From Geminicoccaceae bacterium (lineage in GTDB: Bacteria > Pseudomonadota > Alphaproteobacteria > Geminicoccales > Geminicoccaceae): a DNA stretch of 64,000 nucleotides. The stretch is taken from contig JANXAZ010000011.1 in NCBI GenBank assembly GCA_025062095.1, forward strand, positions 1 to 64,000. Direction: 5' to 3'. This document shows, piece by piece, positions 59,175-64,000 of this stretch. The translations under genes and the position numbers were made by a program. Position 1 is the first letter of the stretch, and each line of letters starts with the position of its first letter. The notes beneath the pieces were generated by a model. The model saw only the letters and a list, made by a program, of their open reading frames with translations, was not told the origin of the DNA and did not search any database.

Positions 59175-59601
59175 TCACCGCGACCGTCGGCCGCGCGGCC
59201 GCGGCGAAGCCGTGCCGCAGGAGGGCCCGGTAGAGCTGATAAGGCGTCCACACCCCGGGCGCCCGCAGACCCACGAGGCGCTTGACCAGACTCACGCAAG
59301 TCAAAGGGGCGCACAGTGACACGCCGTCGGGATTCGACTTGCAGTCACCGGCGAGAGCGATCGCCCCCAGAGACCGGTAATGGGCGAGGAGTTCCCCCTC
59401 TTCGTAAGGAGCGATCGCCTCGAGACGGATTTCGGACTTGAGGGGATCGCAGACGATCCAGCCGCAAGGTCGCGCGAGCAGGCAGAAACAGTGCCGGAAG
59501 CCCGGCCGCAGGCAGGCGAGGAGGGGCGAGCCGGCGCGGTCCTCGAACACCACGACGGCTCTCGGCCCCGGCGGCGGGGAACGGAAGGGCGGTTCGGGCA
59601 T
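59155..59601 (-). CDS. Uncharacterised phage-linked protein with possible permuted papain-like (NlpC/P60) active site
   Basis: A 148-residue protein. His37 in FRHCFCLL, Asp52 in WIVCDPLKSE and Cys102 in LTCVSLVKRLVGLRAPG come in the order His-polar-Cys. The TCVSLVKRLLGL-like helix, with Cys at its N-terminus, resembles the permuted NlpC/P60-type hydrolases. It ends with GVWTPYQLYRALLRHGF. It lies next to the leftward phage operon but is divided from it by a promoter. Assignment is inferred from residue pattern; it has no signal peptide and no clear ribosome-binding site. Confidence 0.6.
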   Translation of the reverse strand: MPEPPFRSPPPGPRAVVVFEDRAGSPLLACLRPGFRHCFCLLARPCGWIVCDPLKSEIRLEAIAPYEEGELLAHYRSLGAIALAGDCKSNPDGVSLCAPLTCVSLVKRLVGLRAPGVWTPYQLYRALLRHGFAAAARPTVAVIDKGPI

Positions 59602-59618
59602 GGGCGCGGAGCGAGCGG

Positions 59619-59670
59619 CCTATCTGACTTTTTGCCTACTGACAGGATTGACGTCTGTCAAGAGAATAGG
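59619..59670. promoter_or_regulatory. Divergent control region upstream of the S24 regulator
   Basis: The 113-bp gap between the phage-linked gene and the regulator holds inverted repeats. TGACAG (59640-59645) and CTGTCA (59655-59660) are a perfect 6-bp pair, and CCTAT (59619-59623) with ATAGG (59666-59670) flanks them. A minus-strand TTGACA overlaps the right arm, and a plus-strand CTGACA-17-GAGAAT could drive the regulator. It looks like a shared operator/promoter, possibly autoregulated. Confidence 0.5.
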
Positions 59671-59714
59671 CAGGCAAGCGGGTCCGGTCCGCGCAGGGGC
59701 GGAGAGGCATCCTA

Positions 59715-60353
59715 ATGCTGACACACAAGCAGGTCTGGGACGGTATCGACCGACTGGCGGCGCGCCACAAGCTCTCGGCCTCGGGCCTGGCGAAGAAGGC
59801 CGGGCTCGACCCCACCACCTTCAACAAGAGCAAGCGCATCACCAAACAAGGCAAGCCGCGCTGGCCGAGCACGGAGAGCATCTCCAAGGTGCTCGAGGCG
59901 ACCGGCACCTCGATGCAGGAGTTCGTCGAGCTCATGATGGGCGCGACGCCGGGGAGCCCGGTCGGCCGCGGCTTCCGGCTGCGCTGCACGAGCCTGAGCG
60001 AGGTCGAAAAGGGAACCTGTCTCGACGCCGCCGGCTTTCCGCAGCCCGGGGCCTGGGAGGAGATCGAATATCCGGCGATCGAGGACGAGCACGCCTATGC
60101 GCTCGAGCTCGACCGCGACGTGGCGCCTCCCTTCTACCGAACGGGCGACATCCTCGTGGTCTCGCCGGGCAGCAGCATCCGCCGCGGCGATCGGGCGCTC
60201 GCGCGCCTGCGCGACGGCCGCGTGACGTTCGGTCTGGTGCAGCGGCGCACCGCCCAGCGCGTGGTGCTCACCGAACTCGTCTCGGGCGCGGAAGTGGTGA
60301 TCGAGGCCGACCGCCTCGCCTGGCTCGCCCGGATCCTCTGGGTGAGCCAGTAG
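59715..60353 (+). CDS. XRE/HTH S24-type transcriptional regulator with lost protease dyad
   Basis: A 212-residue LexA/CI-like protein. The HTH region, residues 5-65, starts MLTHKQVWDGIDRLAARHKL and has SGLAKKAGLDPTTFNKSKR and PRWPSTESISKVLEATG, a form common in alphaproteobacterial host genomes. The C-terminal S24 fold has EHAYALELDRD and YRTGDILVVSPGSSIRRGD. The active-site block normally GDSMxP is here RDVAPP, so the nucleophilic Ser is Val136, and the region normally holding the lysine reads VTFGLV. Self-cleavage is therefore unlikely. It could repress the phage-like operons. Its start is not close to a strong ribosome-binding site. Confidence 0.82.
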   Translation: MLTHKQVWDGIDRLAARHKLSASGLAKKAGLDPTTFNKSKRITKQGKPRWPSTESISKVLEATGTSMQEFVELMMGATPGSPVGRGFRLRCTSLSEVEKGTCLDAAGFPQPGAWEEIEYPAIEDEHAYALELDRDVAPPFYRTGDILVVSPGSSIRRGDRALARLRDGRVTFGLVQRRTAQRVVLTELVSGAEVVIEADRLAWLARILWVSQ

Positions 60354-60472
60354 GTCCGCGCCGCCGGGCCCACGGGACGGCCGGCCCCATGCCACGACAT
60401 TTGTCCTGTTTGGTTGACATGATGAGCTTGTGATCCTAGGATCGGCTCGTGGCCCTCGATCGGAGAGACGCC
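60354..60472. other. Gap between regulator and rightward tail operon
   Basis: The 119-bp gap includes GACATTTGTC (GACA/TGTC inverted repeat) at about 60396-60405 and the promoter described separately. The GC-rich first third, next to the regulator stop, shows no clear hairpin with a T tract. No small gene is evident. Confidence 0.4.
60414..60443 (+). promoter_or_regulatory. Promoter with palindrome for the rightward tailspike operon
   Basis: TTGACA (60414-60419) and TAGGAT (60437-60442) are separated by 17 bp, and the first downstream gene starts at 60473. The -10 element lies within a perfect 12-bp palindrome, GATCCTAGGATC (60432-60443). It shares the TCCTA/TAGGA arms with the palindrome at 59153-59164, although spacing between arms differs. 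The same regulator could bind both, which is inference. Confidence 0.65.
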
Positions 60473-60799
60473 ATGAGCCTGCTCCTCCCCCTCGACGACA
60501 ACGGCAACCCCATCGCCGTCCTCGGCTTCGACTACCGCGGCACGCAGAAGCTCGCGGTCGGACCGCACTCGGTGCGCAACCCCGTGCCGATCCCGAGCGA
60601 CATCGAGATCGTCACCCTCTACGCCACCGGTCCCTGCCGCTTCGAGCTCGGCGACGCCACGGTCACCGCCGACCCCGAGACCAGCCCCTTCCTCGCCCCC
60701 AATCAGTACGTGGACGTGCCCTTGCGCCCCGGCGAGCGCTACGTCGCCTTCGTCGCCGAGGCCGAGCCGTGTTCGGCTTACATCATCGGGCGGATCTGA
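60473..60799 (+). CDS. Small protein of the rightward phage-like operon
   Basis: A 108-residue beta-rich acidic protein from the ATG at 60473 (GGAGAG upstream): MSLLLPLDDNGNPIAVLGFD, then YATGPCRFELGDATVTAD and VDVPLRPGERYVAFVAEAEP. It looks like a compact beta sandwich, as in tail or capsid accessory proteins. No family is recognised with certainty. It is the first gene after the rightward promoter. Confidence 0.65.
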   Translation: MSLLLPLDDNGNPIAVLGFDYRGTQKLAVGPHSVRNPVPIPSDIEIVTLYATGPCRFELGDATVTADPETSPFLAPNQYVDVPLRPGERYVAFVAEAEPCSAYIIGRI

Positions 60800-60801
60800 C
60801 G

Positions 60802-60959
60802 ATGCCCTTGGGCCTCGCATCGACGGCGGCGGGGCTTTCCCTGACGGCCCGCGCTCGGCGGATGCGACGCGCACCGCCCCTTCCGCCGGTTCTCGCCACC
60901 GAACTCGGCGAGCCCCTCGTCACCGAGCTCGGCGAACGCCTCGCCGCGGAGCCCCCGCC

Positions 60960-60963
<4 letters not shown>
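60802..60963 (+). CDS. Very small protein, tailspike-adjacent
   Basis: A 53-residue frame with MPLGLASTAAGLSLTARARR and a C-terminal repeat-like ATELGEPLVTELGERLAAEP. The ATG at 60802 is 2 bp after the previous stop, and its stop overlaps the tailspike start (ATGA), so it is plausibly translated. Function is unknown. It may be a linker peptide or spurious, but its coupling to both neighbours favours a real gene. Confidence 0.5.

Positions 60964-64000
<3,037 letters not shown>

Overview
The window looks like chromosome of a free-living, flagellated, high-GC (about 70% by eye) Gram-negative bacterium, most likely an alphaproteobacterium of the broad Rhodospirillales/Geminicoccales type. This rests on gene order and family type: an aminotransferase-hom-glpX-recJ run, csrA-purE-purK beside flgB-flgC-fliE, PssD/PssE-type glycosyltransferases, and an alphaproteobacterial S24-type regulator. 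The genus cannot be named from sequence alone. Both edges cut genes: an AAA ATPase at the left and an O-acetylhomoserine sulfhydrylase (metY-type) at the right.

Layout. 1-10.3 kb: envelope and division genes (lolA, ftsK), a PLP aminotransferase, a FieF-type metal exporter, a fused beta-ketoadipate enzyme (PcaD+PcaC), and an isolated gspE-gspF pair. 10.3-13 kb: a P-type ATPase resembling the Na,K/H,K-ATPase (P2C) branch. 13-17.8 kb: a possible sulfur island, with a Tat-exported FccB-like flavoprotein divergent from a sulfonate/taurine-type ABC transporter operon ending in an OsmC protein; the gap between them carries nested inverted repeats. 17.8-34.4 kb: housekeeping genes (TPR lipoprotein, DUF192, MBL hydrolase, tRNA-Glu, recJ, glpX, hom, aminotransferase, manC, acyl-CoA synthetase, FAH, pfkA, purEK, csrA). 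34.5-37.9 kb: flagellar rod and export genes. 37.8-40.8 kb: surface polysaccharide genes. 40.8-50.3 kb: a second acyl-CoA synthetase, a three-enzyme fusion (lysozyme-like, papain-like and alpha/beta-hydrolase domains), a Bax-inhibitor-1 protein, rpmB and a nucleoside-salvage pair (cytidine deaminase-purine nucleoside phosphorylase fusion, plus deoA).

50.4-63.5 kb is a compact phage-derived element. A leftward operon encodes portal, Bbp19-like protein, scaffold-like protein, major capsid, two small proteins, T7-type tail tubular proteins A and B, a coiled-coil virion-like protein and large terminase, in an order recalling podoviruses such as Bordetella phage BPP-1. A rightward operon encodes a beta-helix tailspike and small accessory proteins. 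Between them lie a cysteine/histidine-containing protein and a repressor-like S24 protein that has lost its catalytic serine and lysine. Each outward operon has a strong sigma70-like promoter carrying a 12-bp palindrome. No integrase, replication, small-terminase or recognisable lysis gene is present, although the reading frames look intact. It could be a prophage remnant, a satellite or a domesticated particle (gene-transfer-agent-like) locus. This element and the triple-enzyme fusion are the best candidates for undescribed biology here.
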